64,000 nt of DNA, taken from contig JASJFT010000146.1 in assembly GCA_030770425.1 (NCBI GenBank), forward strand, positions 1-64,000. Direction: 5' to 3'. This DNA comes from Darksidea phi. Lineage: Eukaryota > Ascomycota > Dothideomycetes > Pleosporales > Lentitheciaceae. Below the pieces are notes generated by a model, which was given only the letters and a program-made list of their open reading frames with translations, ran no database searches and had not been told where the DNA came from. The translations under genes were made by a program, and so were the position numbers. Below, in pieces: positions 62,401-64,000 of the stretch; positions within the stretch are counted from its first letter, which is position 1, and the number at the start of each line of letters is the position of its first letter.

Positions 62401-64000
62401 TAACGTTACTAGTTAACTAATCGATTATATTACTATTTAAATAACCTATAAGTAGGTAAAGTTATAGCTTACTTAGTAATCTAGATTAAAGTAGTAGAGC
62501 TAAGATCTATAGCCGGTATTAATTAGTAGTAAATACTATATACTAAGTAGGTTATAGAGGTTTAGTATAATAGACTATAAGCTAGTATCTATTAATTCTA
62601 GTAAGCTTCGCGATATTCTAAGGTTAAGTTTCTAATTAATATAAAACGTTTCTTTCTAAGTCGAAATAAACGTTTAATAAGGATAGCTATAATAGTAATA
62701 TTAGACTAGTAAAGAAGCTAAAGATTAGGACTACTCGTTTAAGCGTCGTCTTTTTTAGGTTCTAAGGTATTAATAGGAATATCTATATATTTCCCTAGGC
62801 CTAAATAGCTATCTCTAAGCCTCCGGCTAGAATAATATCGTTAGACGAAGCTAAGGCTTTCTATTAGAACTTAGTAGAATTATTATAGATATAAATATTT
62901 ATAGCTAGATCTAACGTCTAGGAATAAAGAAGTAGATAAATATTATTAGCTATCGAGATATTATATACTACTAAAAATATAGTATAAGCTTCGTATTTAT
63001 ACTATAGTAAATTATTATCTATATTAATTTCTATTATATTAACTATATTATTATTCTAGCTAGTCTACTTTTACTATTTATAACGTTTATTCCTCTTATA
63101 TATTTTAGTTAAGATATCCTTCTTATCCTTAGCTTCGAAGTTAATTATTTTCTTAACCTTTTTAAGGTCTTCTATAAATCCTCCCTTACGTAGTAAAGTA
63201 TCGATATACTAGTACTATTCTTAGTAGTATAGATCTCTATATAAATATAGCTTTAATAGCTTATTATTTTATTATTTCTTCTTATTATATAGAGATTATT
63301 CTTAATTTAGTATAGCTATAAATATACTATTACTAATATTTAGCTTTATAGTCTACGTTATTTAGTAATAGTATAGATAGCTAGCTAGTAGATTAGGTAG
63401 TATAGAATTAATTAAGCTATTCGAACTAGCTTTCGTATTAAATATTATAATAGATATAATAGCTATATAGTCTAAATTAATCTATTTAATTACTCGTATT
63501 AGATTCTTATATAGCTAATATCCTAATACTTCTAGTAGGTTAAGCTATATAGCTTAATTATAGACTATTAGAAAGGTTATACTCTATTCTTTAAGATTCT
63601 CTCTATATATATATAGTATTTTAGCTAAGTTATATACCTTCTAAACCTCGTATTCTTAATTAACTAATAATAGAGTAAATAGCTATTTTAGAGTCTTAAG
63701 CTAATCGTATAGCGATTTCTAATCCTTAATTTAATAGATAAGGTCTTTAGCTAGCGTATTAGCTATATAAGCCTCGATTTAACTAAGCTTATCTTTAGTT
63801 CTATAGTATTCTTTTAGCTCTATATAGTAGAGACTTAGGTCCTTAGTATACTAAGGGGTTACTATTAAGCTAGATTTAGTTACTAGTAACCTATTCTTAT
63901 CGATAGATAGTATAGAATTAATAGAGTATTTAGACTTATTTAGCTATATAGAAGCTTTAGATTCGGGATTAATATACTCCTATATATTAACTACCTTAGC
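59500..64000 (-). mobile_element. Ty1/copia retrotransposon remnant, reverse, running off the window
   Basis: On the minus strand: a gag zinc knuckle at about 63230-63170 (Y-Y-x2-stop pattern fitting CYYC...G..I....C, followed by LLRKGGFIEDLKK), an integrase-like stretch at about 62800-62200, and reverse transcriptase at about 60880-60490. The RT has KVLLLI.VYKYKLNN, DTYTTTLAIRIFRALVAI, YNTINAFTNTKLL, LRRALYSLKISLLL and YKELTKTL. These are the copia-type blocks 'EDTYAATLA.RVFRALMAIAA', 'YDA.NAF.N' and 'LRALYGL..SP.LW'. The order gag-IN-RT is that of Ty1/copia. The start is beyond 64000. Coordinates of the low end are approximate. Confidence 0.75.

Larger units (their letters stand above)
44101..64000. 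other. RIP-saturated AT-rich repeat compartment
   Basis: About 19.9 kb, continuing past the window. TA is very frequent, while CA and TG are missing from most 60-base lines. All frames are short. The domains that can still be read belong to retrotransposons (separate entries). This is the signature of repeat-induced point mutation acting on nested transposons, and it matches what are called AT isochores in some Dothideomycetes. No host gene is recognisable here. Confidence 0.9.

Overview
This window looks like a scaffold end from a filamentous ascomycete (Pezizomycotina). A Dothideomycete is my guess from the gene families, not a demonstration. The evidence is: short GT-AG introns of about 45-105 nt with CTRAY branch sites, fungal gene families (TOS1, an Ssb-type Hsp70, 2EXR-like proteins, PEX13), and repeat-induced point mutation (RIP) that has turned repeats into AT-rich DNA almost free of CA and TG dinucleotides.

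Layout. 1-700: homopolymer and G/T-skewed scaffold end. 0.7-7.2 kb: gene-poor, with one 2EXR-like gene and a pair of related repeats, one of them RIP-mutated. 7.2-8.4 kb: an F-box protein. 10.3-12.9 kb: a cluster of three related small secreted proteins, one intact and two broken, around an unrecognised degraded ORF. 13.1-43.4 kb: dense housekeeping genes. These are an RBR ubiquitin ligase, SF3B1/Hsh155, the COMPASS subunit Sdc1, ribosomal protein S13, the cell-wall protein TOS1, peroxin 13, a UBE2W-type E2, the ribosome-associated Hsp70 Ssb, a secreted GH31 glycosidase, Vps33, Vta1 and a protein disulfide isomerase. 44.1-64 kb: one continuous AT-rich block of degenerate transposons: a probable element with long inverted arms, a forward Ty3/gypsy, a reverse Ty3/gypsy and a reverse Ty1/copia running off the end.

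Most notable: the Ssb gene is interrupted in codon 431 by a 1,737-nt intron with normal spliceosomal ends. It carries a same-strand gene for a GIY-YIG nuclease-like protein with two C-terminal zinc fingers. That arrangement suggests a homing-endonuclease-type mobile element living in a spliceosomal intron of an essential nuclear gene. Two small deletions break the endonuclease frame, so this copy is probably dead while the intron can still be spliced.

The housekeeping genes are mostly unrelated neighbours rather than a pathway. Two pairs are divergent (SF3B1/SDC1 and VTA1/PDI). VPS33 and VTA1, both of endosome-to-vacuole traffic, lie side by side on the same strand. Spliced coordinates were built by hand; each was checked for frame continuity and for family motifs across the junctions.
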